7,181 bases of DNA from Campylobacteraceae bacterium (GCA_027026055.1 JALVPA010000028.1:1-7181); one strand, 5' to 3'; positions 1 to 6,508 are shown, numbered from the stretch's first letter. Numbers and translations are program-made. Notes: generated by a model from the letters alone, not told the origin.

Positions 1-26
1 TTCCAAAGGAAAGCAAACCGAAACCA

Positions 27-148
27 TTCACTATTCTCTCTTCTCTCTTCACTATCATGCGGGACTAAAGTCCCGCCTCCTTAACCCTTCATACTTCTCT
101 CCTCACTCTTCACTCTTCGGTTCCTCATTCCTAATTCCTCATTCCTAA
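27..148. repeat. Interrupted array of twelve degenerate heptamers
   Basis: On the plus strand the sequence resolves into three sets of four 7-mers. Set 1 (27-54) is TTCACTA, TTCTCTC, TTCTCTC, TTCACTA. Set 2 (88-115) is TTCATAC, TTCTCTC, CTCACTC, TTCACTC. Set 3 (121-148) is TTCCTCA, TTCCTAA, TTCCTCA, TTCCTAA. Sets 1 and 2 are separated by 33 nt that contain the inverted repeat at 59-76; sets 2 and 3 are separated by TTCGG. Set 3 is also a perfect 14-bp tandem duplication and runs to within two bases of the hslU stop triplet. Read on the minus strand, the direction of hslU transcription, the array is almost pure purine. It explains most of the 149 nt downstream of hslU, where I see no gene. It resembles in style the heptanucleotide short tandem repeats known from cyanobacteria, but I cannot assign it to a named family. 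Confidence 0.75.
59..76. repeat. Perfect GC-rich inverted repeat (hairpin) downstream of hslU
   Basis: GCGGGACT at 59-66 is followed by AA and then AGTCCCGC at 69-76, giving two perfect 8-nt arms; a realistic hairpin is about 7 bp with a 4-nt loop. It lies about 75 nt past the hslU stop codon, between the first and second heptamer sets. No T-run follows on either strand (CTCCTTAACC on plus, ATGATAGTGA on minus), so it is not a standard intrinsic terminator. It could be a REP-like repetitive palindrome, an RNA 3'-end stabiliser, or part of a small non-autonomous element together with the heptamers. Confidence 0.7.
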
Positions 149-149
149 T

Positions 150-1475
150 TTACAGTATATATCTCGTCTTATCTTCGTCTTCGACAACATCGCCGATACG
201 TTCGCGTACCGTCGCTTCGTCGATCACGATCGTCTCGCCGCGATGCTCGTCCGCTTCGAAAGCGATCTCTTCGAGAAGCTTTTCCATCACCGTATGTAGT
301 CTGCGCGCACCGATATCTTCGGTCTTTTCGTTCGCCAAGTAAGCATAACGCGCCACCGCTTTGAGTGAGGACTCTTCGAACTGTAACGACACCCCTTCTA
401 CCGCCAACAACGCTTGATACTGTTTGACAAGCGAATGTTTCGGTTCGGTCAAGATACGATAAAGCGTCTCTTCGCTCAAGCTCTCCAACTCCACACGCAG
501 CGGAAACCGTCCCTGAAGCTCCGGTATCAAATCGCTCGGTTTGCTCAGATGAAATGCCCCCGCCGCGATAAAAAGGATATGATCGGTTTTGACCCGACCG
601 AGTTTCGTAGCGACGGTGGAGCCTTCGACGATCGGCAACAAATCGCGCTGCACGCCCTCTTTGCTCGGATCTTGCCTGCTGTGCGAATCGGAAGAGACCG
701 CGATTTTATCGATTTCGTCCAAAAAGACGATACCGCCCTTTTCCACTTTCTCTTTCGCTTTTTCTTTCAACGACTCCTCGTCCAGTAACGTTTCGCTCGC
801 CTCCGTACGCAGTATCTTTTTCGCCTCGGCGACACTCACCTCTTTTTCGGGTCCTTTCTTGCCTCCGCCGAGTACTTTGACGATCGACTCTTGCACCTGA
901 ATCAACTGAGGAGAGAGTCCCTCTTCGGGCAGGTCGGGCTTGAGCGGCATATGCACTTTGATTTTCAAAGTATCAAGTTCGCCTTTTTCATAACGTTCTT
1001 TCATTCGCGCATAAGAAGCCTCGTAATCGGCCTTTTTCTCTTCGCTCGCTCCCGCAGGTAGCGGCGGCAACAGTTTTTCGACAATTTTGTCGGCGACATA
1101 GGCTTCGATCTCGTTTTCGATACGCTTGCTCTCTTCTTCGCGCACCAATTGCAATGCCGTCGCTGCCAAATCGCGTATCATCGACTCGACATCGCGTCCG
1201 ACAAATCCCACCTCGGTATATTTGCTCGCTTCGACCTTGATAAACGGTAGCTTCATCAAATGCGCCAAACGTCTGGCAATCTCCGTTTTTCCCACTCCCG
1301 TACTTCCGATCATCAAAATATTTTTGGGAGTGACGTCGCGTTGCATCTCTTCGGGTAGTTGCATCCGTCTATAACGGTTGCGCAACGCCACCGCAATGGT
1401 ACGCTTCGCATCGTTTTGCCCGATCACATACCTATCCAGATGCGCCACAATCTCTTTCGGTGTCAAGTTTTCCAA
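150..1475 (-). CDS. hslU: ATP-dependent protease ATPase subunit HslU (ClpY)
   Basis: AAA+ unfoldase that forms a hexameric ring, docks on HslV and threads unfolded protein into it in the cytoplasm. The 441-residue product matches the usual length (about 443 in E. coli). Visible features in order: N-terminal VIGQ (17-20), Walker A GSTGVGKT (57-64), pore loop GFVG (90-93; E. coli has GYVG), a charged inserted I-domain at about 105-245, Walker B with D253-E254, arginine finger R323 in ELQGRFPLR, sensor-2 GARRL (389-393), and C-terminus TRYIL, whose tail docks into HslV. The longer open frame upstream only overlaps hslV. The start is taken as TTG at 1475-1473 because GGAG (1486-1483) lies 7 nt before it and the protein then begins MENLTPKEIV as in the family. 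It sits 1 nt after the hslV stop, so translation is probably coupled to hslV. Function very secure; the exact start is strong inference. Confidence 0.97.
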   Translation of the reverse strand: MENLTPKEIVAHLDRYVIGQNDAKRTIAVALRNRYRRMQLPEEMQRDVTPKNILMIGSTGVGKTEIARRLAHLMKLPFIKVEASKYTEVGFVGRDVESMIRDLAATALQLVREEESKRIENEIEAYVADKIVEKLLPPLPAGASEEKKADYEASYARMKERYEKGELDTLKIKVHMPLKPDLPEEGLSPQLIQVQESIVKVLGGGKKGPEKEVSVAEAKKILRTEASETLLDEESLKEKAKEKVEKGGIVFLDEIDKIAVSSDSHSRQDPSKEGVQRDLLPIVEGSTVATKLGRVKTDHILFIAAGAFHLSKPSDLIPELQGRFPLRVELESLSEETLYRILTEPKHSLVKQYQALLAVEGVSLQFEESSLKAVARYAYLANEKTEDIGARRLHTVMEKLLEEIAFEADEHRGETIVIDEATVRERIGDVVEDEDKTRYIL

Positions 1476-1476
1476 A

Positions 1477-2007
1477 TCACAACTCCAAGATTTTAATATT
1501 CGTATTGGTATAGATACAAAGCTCTCCGGCAATGCGCAACGACTCCTCCACAAGCTTCCGAGGCTCGAGATCGGCATGCTTGTCCAAGGCGCGCGCCGCG
1601 GAAAGCGCATAGTTACCGCCGCTGCCGATGGCGGCGATTTTTCCGTCTTGGGGCTCCACCACATCGCCGTTACCGCTCAAAATAAAGATATGCTCGCGAT
1701 TGAGCACGATCATCATCGCTTCGAGTTGGCGCAGATGTTTATCTTTGCGCCACGCTTTCGAAAAAGCGATGACCGACTTAAAGAGATCGCCTCGTTTTTC
1801 GTTCAAAAAGCCTTCGAACATATCGAAAAGATTAAACGCATCCGCGGTGGAACCGGCAAACCCAGCCAATACCTTCCCCTCATAAAGCGTGCGTATTTTT
1901 GTTGCGTTTCCTTTGAGCACCGCATCGCCGAAAGTCACTTGTCCGTCACCGCCGATGACCGCTTTGTTATCCGTTCGATAGCCCAAAATCGTCGTTGCGT
2001 GAAACAT
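1477..2007 (-). CDS. hslV: ATP-dependent protease proteolytic subunit HslV (ClpQ)
   Basis: Threonine peptidase related to proteasome beta subunits; two stacked hexameric rings form the cytoplasmic degradation chamber that HslU feeds. The 176-residue protein begins MFHA before TTILGYR. By family knowledge the first Thr of the TT pair (T5) is the N-terminal nucleophile, so a four-residue propeptide must be removed, whereas E. coli removes only Met. Numbering from that Thr, D17 (in GGDGQ), K33 (in KGNATK) and the GSGG motif fall in the conserved places. The ending NTNIKILEL is like the Helicobacter protein and shorter than the E. coli tail. The ATG is preceded by GGAG with an 8-nt spacer inside the rplI 3' end, and only 3 nt separate the rplI stop from this start. 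It is therefore second in the rplI-hslV-hslU operon and likely transcribed from the rplI promoter. Confidence 0.98.
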   Translation of the reverse strand: MFHATTILGYRTDNKAVIGGDGQVTFGDAVLKGNATKIRTLYEGKVLAGFAGSTADAFNLFDMFEGFLNEKRGDLFKSVIAFSKAWRKDKHLRQLEAMMIVLNREHIFILSGNGDVVEPQDGKIAAIGSGGNYALSAARALDKHADLEPRKLVEESLRIAGELCIYTNTNIKILEL

Positions 2008-2010
2008 CGG

Positions 2011-2454
2011 TCAGACTCCGACAATCTCTATCTTGACCAGTGCGTGGATGCCGTGTCCCAGCTTGATATCGACTTCATGTATGCCCGTCGTCTTGAGCGC
2101 TTTTTTGAGGTTGATATGTTTTTTGTCTATCTCGATATCCAGTTGTTCTTTGATCGCTCTAGCGATATCGACATTACCGACGGAACCTTTGATACCTACG
2201 GGTGCCGAGGGCTTTTCGATACGAATCGTTTCGGCTTCCAAACGTTTTTTTTCTTCCGTCAATCGTGCGATTTCCGCTTCGAGTTCGGCGGCTTTACGCG
2301 CTTGCTCCTCCCTCCACGCTTCTACCACTTCGGGCGTCGCCAACTTCGCCAAACCTTTGGCGATCAAAAAGTTTTGTCCGTATCCGTCTTTGACCTCTTT
2401 GATCTCGCCGGCTTTACCGAGGTTTTTGACATCTTTGATTAACAATACCTTCAT
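2011..2454 (-). CDS. rplI: 50S ribosomal protein bL9
   Basis: Structural protein of the large ribosomal subunit that binds 23S rRNA near the base of the L1 stalk. The 147-residue length is normal (149 in E. coli). The N-terminal RNA-binding domain carries the family signature, with GKAGEIKEVKDGYGQNFLI at residues 13-31 and IAKGLA following. A charged helix rich in Glu, Lys and Arg (about 45-75) forms the long connecting helix typical of L9. The C-terminal domain begins near the recognisable GIKGSVG motif. The ATG has a strong Shine-Dalgarno AAAGGA (2467-2462) 7 nt upstream. It is the first gene of the operon with hslV and hslU, the order I recall from other Campylobacterota. The arrangement ties expression of the HslVU protease to a ribosomal-protein promoter. 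Confidence 0.98.
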   Translation of the reverse strand: MKVLLIKDVKNLGKAGEIKEVKDGYGQNFLIAKGLAKLATPEVVEAWREEQARKAAELEAEIARLTEEKKRLEAETIRIEKPSAPVGIKGSVGNVDIARAIKEQLDIEIDKKHINLKKALKTTGIHEVDIKLGHGIHALVKIEIVGV

Positions 2455-2492
2455 GTTGCTGTCCTTTTGTCACTTTCGCGAAATTAGGAGTA

Positions 2493-2500
2493 ATTTTAGC
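2493..2500 (-). promoter_or_regulatory. Candidate promoter -10 for rplI-hslV-hslU
   Basis: On the minus strand GCTAAAAT (2500-2493) contains the -10-like hexamer TAAAAT, predicting a leader of about 30 nt before the rplI start. No good -35 hexamer is visible at 16-18 nt, which is common in Campylobacterota. The predicted leader region contains the 10-bp palindrome TTTCGCGAAA (2474-2483), of unknown meaning. The GC preceding the hexamer is shared with the candidate prlC, argG and pdxJ promoters. Confidence 0.5.
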
Positions 2501-2530
2501 CAAACTTTGTTAATACTCTTAACCGCCATG

Positions 2531-2539
2531 TGCTACAAT
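2531..2539 (+). promoter_or_regulatory. Candidate extended -10 promoter for prlC
   Basis: TGCTACAAT matches an extended -10 (TGN followed by TACAAT, 5 of 6 to TATAAT). The -35 region at the normal spacing is AT-rich but not consensus. It lies 47 nt before the prlC start and about 31 nt from the oppositely directed rplI -10, so the 132-bp gap at 2455-2586 holds two divergent promoters and little else. Confidence 0.5.
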
Positions 2540-2586
2540 CACGCCCGATAAGCTTGAACGAAAAGAATTGATAAAAAGGTTCAGAG

Positions 2587-4536
2587 ATGTTTCAACCGTT
2601 TCAAATCGAAAATCTCGAAGCGTTTCCGGAAAAACTCGAAGCGCTTCTTGACGAACGACGCGCCGAAATCGATCGCATCGTAAAAAGCGATGCTCAAAGT
2701 TACGAAGAGGTGCTCTTGCCGTTGCAAGAAGGAGACGAAAAGCTGGATGTTTTTTTTACGCCCCTATCGCACCTCAACTCCGTATGCAACAGCCCCGAAA
2801 CCCAAAAGGCTTACGAAGCCTGTTTGCCGCTACTAAGCAAATTCGGCAGCGAAGTGGCGCAAAACGTACCGCTTTATCGAAAAATCGCCGCCGTACAGAC
2901 CGACGATCCCGTGAGAAAAAAGGTGATCGAAAACGATATTCGCGATTTCAAACTTTCCGGTATCGAACTGCCCGAAGCGAAGAAAAAGCGTCTCGAAGAG
3001 ATTCGCCTCAGACTCTCCGAACTCTCGAACGCCTTTAGCCAAAACCTGCTCAACGCCACCAACGCTTTCGAACTTGTTCTTGACAACGAAGCGGATACGG
3101 CGGGTATGCCCGAAAGCGACCTTGCCGCCGCACGATTCGAAGAAGATGGCAAGATTAAGTATCGCTTCACCCTTCAAATGCCCAGCTATCTCGCCTATAT
3201 GACCTACGGTCCCAACCGAATGCTACGCGAAAAACTTTACCGAGCTTACAATACGCGTGCACCCGAAAACGGCGAAGTGATCGACGAAATTTTGGCGCTT
3301 CGCGAAGAGAAAGCCAAGCTTTTGGGCTACGAGAATTATGCCGCTTACGCACTCGAAACGCGCGACGCCTCCTCCGAAGAAGAGGTGTTGCGTTTTTTGC
3401 ATACCCTCGCGGATGCGGCGCTTCCGCAGGCGCGCAAAGAGCTTGAGAGGTTGCGACGCTTCGCCGAAGAGACCGACGGTATCGAAAAACTCGAAGCCTA
3501 CGATGTCGCTTACTACTCCGAAAAACTCAAAAAATCGCTCTTCGATTACGACGATGCGATGAGCAAGCCCTACTTCGAACGCCGTGCCGTGCTCTCGGGT
3601 CTGCTCTCGTTGGTAGGCGAGCTTTTCGGTGTTCGCTTCGAACCCGTAGAGGTACCAGTCTGGCACGATACGGTCGAAACTTACGACATTTACGACGATA
3701 AAACGCATTTCGGTCGTATCTATTTCGATCTCGAAGCGCGCAAAGAGAAACGCGGCGGTGCATGGATGCACGATTGGGAGACGCATTTTATCGATAAGAA
3801 GCAAACCTTACACGGCGCGTCGGCTTTTGTCGTCTGCAACTTCGCTCCCGAAACTCCGCAAACTCCCTCTTTACTACGCCACGACGATGTGGTGACACTC
3901 TTTCACGAAATGGGACACGCCATCCATCATCTCTTCAGCGAAGTACCGGAACGTGCCGTATCGGGGATTCACGGTGTTGCGTGGGATGTGGTGGAGTTCC
4001 CTTCGCAATTTTTGGAAAACTTCGCCTACGAAGCGGCGATTCTCAAACGTTTCGCCAAACACTACCGTACCGGAGAGAGCATTCCCGATACCCTTCTTGA
4101 AAAAATCAAACGCACCAAAAACTTCCAAGCCGCCCTCGGTATCCTCAGACAAGTGGAGTTTTCGCTCTTCGATTTTATGCTGCACCAAAAACGTTACAGC
4201 GGCGATGCGGTACAAGCGCTACTTGATAAGATACGTGAAAAGACCGCCCTTATCAAACCGCCCGCATACAATCGCTTCCAGCACGGATTCGCCCATATCT
4301 TTGCCGGCGGCTATGCCGCGGGATACTACAGTTACAAGTGGGCGGAGGTTTTGAGCGCCGACGCTTTTTTTGCGTGCGTAGACGAAAAAGAGGGTATTCG
4401 CAAAGAGACGGCACAAGGTTACAAACGTCACATTCTTGCCCGCGGCGGTTCCGAAGAGATGAGCGACCTCTATCAAGCATGGATCGGACATCCGCCCAAG
4501 GTCGAAAGCTTATTGAGGCTTTACGATATCGGGTAA
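2587..4536 (+). CDS. prlC: Oligopeptidase A, M3 family zinc metallopeptidase
   Basis: Cytoplasmic zinc endopeptidase that cleaves short peptides, in E. coli including signal-peptide fragments and products of larger proteases. The 649-residue protein (about 680 in E. coli) has the M3A layout: a mostly helical N-terminal half with SHLNSVCNSPE, similar to E. coli OpdA, and a C-terminal catalytic domain. The zinc site is HEMGH (440-444), with H440 and H444 as ligands, E441 as catalytic base and E470 in VVEFPSQ as probable third ligand. Near the C-terminus, H570 and the Y576/Y583 pair in AHIFAGGYAAGYYSYKW correspond to the substrate-binding His and Tyr residues of thimet oligopeptidase. No signal peptide is visible. 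The ATG has AAGG 7 nt upstream (2576-2579). It is transcribed divergently from rplI-hslVU. Closest by motif to OpdA rather than PepF or Dcp; the family is certain, the symbol slightly less so. Confidence 0.94.
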   Translation: MFQPFQIENLEAFPEKLEALLDERRAEIDRIVKSDAQSYEEVLLPLQEGDEKLDVFFTPLSHLNSVCNSPETQKAYEACLPLLSKFGSEVAQNVPLYRKIAAVQTDDPVRKKVIENDIRDFKLSGIELPEAKKKRLEEIRLRLSELSNAFSQNLLNATNAFELVLDNEADTAGMPESDLAAARFEEDGKIKYRFTLQMPSYLAYMTYGPNRMLREKLYRAYNTRAPENGEVIDEILALREEKAKLLGYENYAAYALETRDASSEEEVLRFLHTLADAALPQARKELERLRRFAEETDGIEKLEAYDVAYYSEKLKKSLFDYDDAMSKPYFERRAVLSGLLSLVGELFGVRFEPVEVPVWHDTVETYDIYDDKTHFGRIYFDLEARKEKRGGAWMHDWETHFIDKKQTLHGASAFVVCNFAPETPQTPSLLRHDDVVTLFHEMGHAIHHLFSEVPERAVSGIHGVAWDVVEFPSQFLENFAYEAAILKRFAKHYRTGESIPDTLLEKIKRTKNFQAALGILRQVEFSLFDFMLHQKRYSGDAVQALLDKIREKTALIKPPAYNRFQHGFAHIFAGGYAAGYYSYKWAEVLSADAFFACVDEKEGIRKETAQGYKRHILARGGSEEMSDLYQAWIGHPPKVESLLRLYDIG

Positions 4537-4642
4537 GCGAGTATGTGGTACAATGGACGAACGATACGCCCGCAACGAGCGAACCGCGCGCTTCGCTCCA
4601 ACGCATAGCCGATAACAATAAACGAAACAAAAGGATATTCAG
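4537..4642 (+). promoter_or_regulatory. Intergenic region with candidate promoter for the membrane protein gene
   Basis: TGGTACAAT at 4546-4554 is an extended -10-like element ten bases after the prlC stop codon; no clear -35 is seen. It predicts a leader of about 80 nt. Within that leader GAGCGAA (4577-4583) and TTCGCTC (4592-4598) are perfectly complementary across an 8-nt GC-rich loop and could form a 7-bp hairpin. No T-run follows, so it is not an intrinsic terminator for prlC. Read-through from prlC is equally possible. No gene or tRNA is seen here. Confidence 0.4.
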
Positions 4643-5170
4643 GTGCAAATGAAAGAGTACGGCTACCTCGTCGCCATCATTGTCGCCATCTTCACCATCA
4701 CTCTCCTGGGTGCCGTTTACAGCCCTACCTTCGAAGAGCAAAAAAGCTTTTTGGAACTTTTCTTTTTGATGGGCAGTTTGCTTTTTATCTTTTCGGCGCT
4801 GGTACTTTTCGCTACCCTCGGCTTCGCTTCTTTCGCACTCTATGCCGCCGTCTTTTTGGCTGCCGTTATGGGGATGTACGGCATCGAAGGTGCGGCGCTG
4901 GTGGTGTTGTTGACCTATCTGGCCTGGGGAGGCATCTTCGGTATGCAATTTTTACTGTTGGCATACGGTACGAAAAGTGCGTTGGAATGGTTCGAAAGCC
5001 GTTATACGTATCGTAACTTTCGCTACGAATATGTGGCGTTTTATCCGATGATTTGGATCGATTATCTGTTGTTGGAGGCGTTACCGTCGCTCTTTTTGAG
5101 AGAGCGACCGTTGCATCTGAAACCCAAGCGGGTGTCGGAAGGGATGAAAGCGCTCTTGCCGCCGCGCTGA
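4643..5170 (+). CDS. Four-helix integral membrane protein of unknown function
   Basis: I do not recognise this 175-residue protein. Four strongly hydrophobic stretches are visible at about residues 7-26, 36-59, 61-80 and 83-109, so an inner-membrane location is likely. The basic C-terminal tail (R120, R124, R127, then KPKR near 160-163) suggests the C-terminus faces the cytoplasm, and four helices would put the N-terminus there too. A hydrophobic stretch at 131-152 (VAFYPMIWIDYLLLEALPS and beyond) may be a membrane-surface or re-entrant helix. The start is taken as GTG at 4643 because AAGGA (4631-4635) lies 7 nt upstream; the ATG two codons later would be 13 nt away. It follows prlC on the same strand with 106 nt between them. 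It converges on argG with 3 nt between stop codons. No catalytic motif, signal peptide or lipobox was seen. Coding status is well supported by the hydrophobic pattern and ribosome site; any role would be a guess. Confidence 0.78.
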   Translation: MQMKEYGYLVAIIVAIFTITLLGAVYSPTFEEQKSFLELFFLMGSLLFIFSALVLFATLGFASFALYAAVFLAAVMGMYGIEGAALVVLLTYLAWGGIFGMQFLLLAYGTKSALEWFESRYTYRNFRYEYVAFYPMIWIDYLLLEALPSLFLRERPLHLKPKRVSEGMKALLPPR

Positions 5171-5173
5171 TCC

Positions 5174-6508
5174 TTAAGCTTCTTCTTTTTTACCGAATCC
5201 GAAAAAGCGTTTGATACGCTCGCAAATCGTGACCGATTTGGTCTCGATACGGCACACGTCCGCTTCCTCCTCTCCGACCAACGATTCGATACGATGCGGC
5301 TGTTTTTTGCCCTCGATAACAAAGCGCAACGCATTGAGACGGATAAAACCTTCGGCGTCTTTTTGGTTATAGACTTCGTCCTCTTCGAAGGTGGAGTGCT
5401 CTTCGGAGTAGAGCGAAGTAGGCGACGTACGACCCACGACGATAACGTTGCCTTTGTAGAGTTTAAGTCGCACTTCGCCGTTGACGTTCTCTTGCGTCGC
5501 ATCGATCGCCGCTTGCATCATGCGACGCTCGGGAGACCACCACATGCCGTTGTAGATAAGCTTGGCGTAGCGCGGCATCATCTCGTCTTTGAGGTGCGCT
5601 TCTTCGCGATCGAGTGTGATCGACTCGATGGCGCGATGCGCCTTGAGCAAAATCGTACCGCCCGGCGTCTCGTAACACCCGCGCGCTTTCATTCCCACCA
5701 TACGGTTTTCGACGATATCGATACGCCCGATACCGTGTTTGTTGCCGTAGTCGTTGAGTCGTTTGAGTAACGTCGCGGGAGAGAGCGCTTCGCCGTTGAT
5801 GGAGACGGGGTCGCCCTTTTCAAATCCTATCGTGATATACTCGGGCGTATCGGGCGCCTTTTCGGGACTAGTCGTCCAGAGCCACATATCCTCTTCGGGT
5901 TCCGCCGCGGGGTCTTCGAGAATTTGCCCTTCGTAAGAGATATGCAACAGGTTCGCATCCATACTGTAAGGCGATTTTTTACCCTTCTTTTCGATGGGAA
6001 TGCCGTGTTCTTCGGCATACGCCAAGAGTTTTTCTCGGCTGTTAAGATCCCATTCGCGCCAAGGTGCGATAACGGTAAGTTCGGGATTGAGCGCCAAATA
6101 GCCGAGCTCGAAGCGCACCTGGTCGTTTCCTTTGCCCGTCGCGCCGTGCGCCACCGCATCCGCACCCACTTTTCGCGCGATTTCGACTTGTTTTTTCGCA
6201 ATCAGCGGTCGTGCGATGGAAGTACCCAGCAGATACTCCCCTTCGTAGATCGCATTGGCGCGAAACATCGGAAAGACAAAATCGCGCACAAACTCCTCGC
6301 GCAAATCTTCGATAAAGATATTTTCGGGCTTGATACCCAGATCGAGCGCCTTTTGACGTGCGGGCTCCACCTCTTCGCCCTGTCCCAAATCGGCGGTGAA
6401 GGTCACCACCTCGCAGTCGTATTCGTCCTGCAACCATTTGAGGATGATACTGGTATCCAAACCGCCGCTATAAGCCAAAACAACTTTTTTAACCTCTTTT
6501 TTCGCCAT
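5174..6508 (-). CDS. argG: Argininosuccinate synthase
   Basis: Joins citrulline and aspartate using ATP to make argininosuccinate, the penultimate step of arginine synthesis, in the cytoplasm. The nucleotide-binding P-loop AYSGGLDTS is at residues 12-20. The conserved GATGKGNDQ (122-130), KSPYSMDANLLHISYEG (178-194) and ENRMVGMKARGCYETPGG (267-284) follow, all diagnostic. The product has 444 residues against about 400-408 in related proteins. The family core ends near LNALRFVIEGKK (391-402), and about 42 residues remain, with C419, C429 and a basic aromatic end, IKRFFGFGKKEEA. This extension (5302-5177) is in frame and uses codons like the rest. GAAGG (6520-6516) lies 7 nt before the ATG. The gene is divergent from pdxJ and convergent with the membrane protein gene. 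Function is certain; the role of the tail is unknown. Confidence 0.97.
   Translation of the reverse strand: MAKKEVKKVVLAYSGGLDTSIILKWLQDEYDCEVVTFTADLGQGEEVEPARQKALDLGIKPENIFIEDLREEFVRDFVFPMFRANAIYEGEYLLGTSIARPLIAKKQVEIARKVGADAVAHGATGKGNDQVRFELGYLALNPELTVIAPWREWDLNSREKLLAYAEEHGIPIEKKGKKSPYSMDANLLHISYEGQILEDPAAEPEEDMWLWTTSPEKAPDTPEYITIGFEKGDPVSINGEALSPATLLKRLNDYGNKHGIGRIDIVENRMVGMKARGCYETPGGTILLKAHRAIESITLDREEAHLKDEMMPRYAKLIYNGMWWSPERRMMQAAIDATQENVNGEVRLKLYKGNVIVVGRTSPTSLYSEEHSTFEEDEVYNQKDAEGFIRLNALRFVIEGKKQPHRIESLVGEEEADVCRIETKSVTICERIKRFFGFGKKEEA

Noticed and set aside
59..76. Intrinsic terminator for the hslU operon
   Set aside because: The stem is good but no T-run follows it on the minus strand.
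1..83. Minus-strand TTAAGGAGG at 84-76 followed by ATG at 58, open to the window edge, as the start of a downstream gene
   Set aside because: The ribosome-site-like sequence is 17 nt from the ATG with the hairpin between, and the codons after it are built from the heptamers. The peptide (MIVKREERIVNGFG) does not look like Era. It cannot be fully excluded because the frame runs off the window.
1476..1664. N-terminal extension of hslU by 63 residues to the first ATG at 1664
   Set aside because: It lies wholly within hslV, has no family similarity, and the TTG at 1475 has a proper ribosome site.
1378..2442. A 354-codon plus-strand open frame antisense to hslV and rplI
   Set aside because: It spans two certain genes on the other strand and has no recognisable domain. 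Its length follows from codon bias in those genes.
4577..4598. GAGCGAA/TTCGCTC hairpin as a riboswitch or terminator
   Set aside because: It is a single short stem with no T-run and no conserved riboswitch core; noted only as a possible leader hairpin.
4253..4948. A 231-codon minus-strand open frame across prlC and the membrane protein gene
   Set aside because: It overlaps two better supported genes and has the charged, low-complexity look of a shadow frame.
5149..5191. Intrinsic terminator for the membrane protein gene (AGCGC/GCGCT stem and T-run at 5186-5191)
   Set aside because: The stem is 5 bp with a 10-nt loop and the T-run is about 18 nt away; the run is also Lys codons of argG read in reverse.
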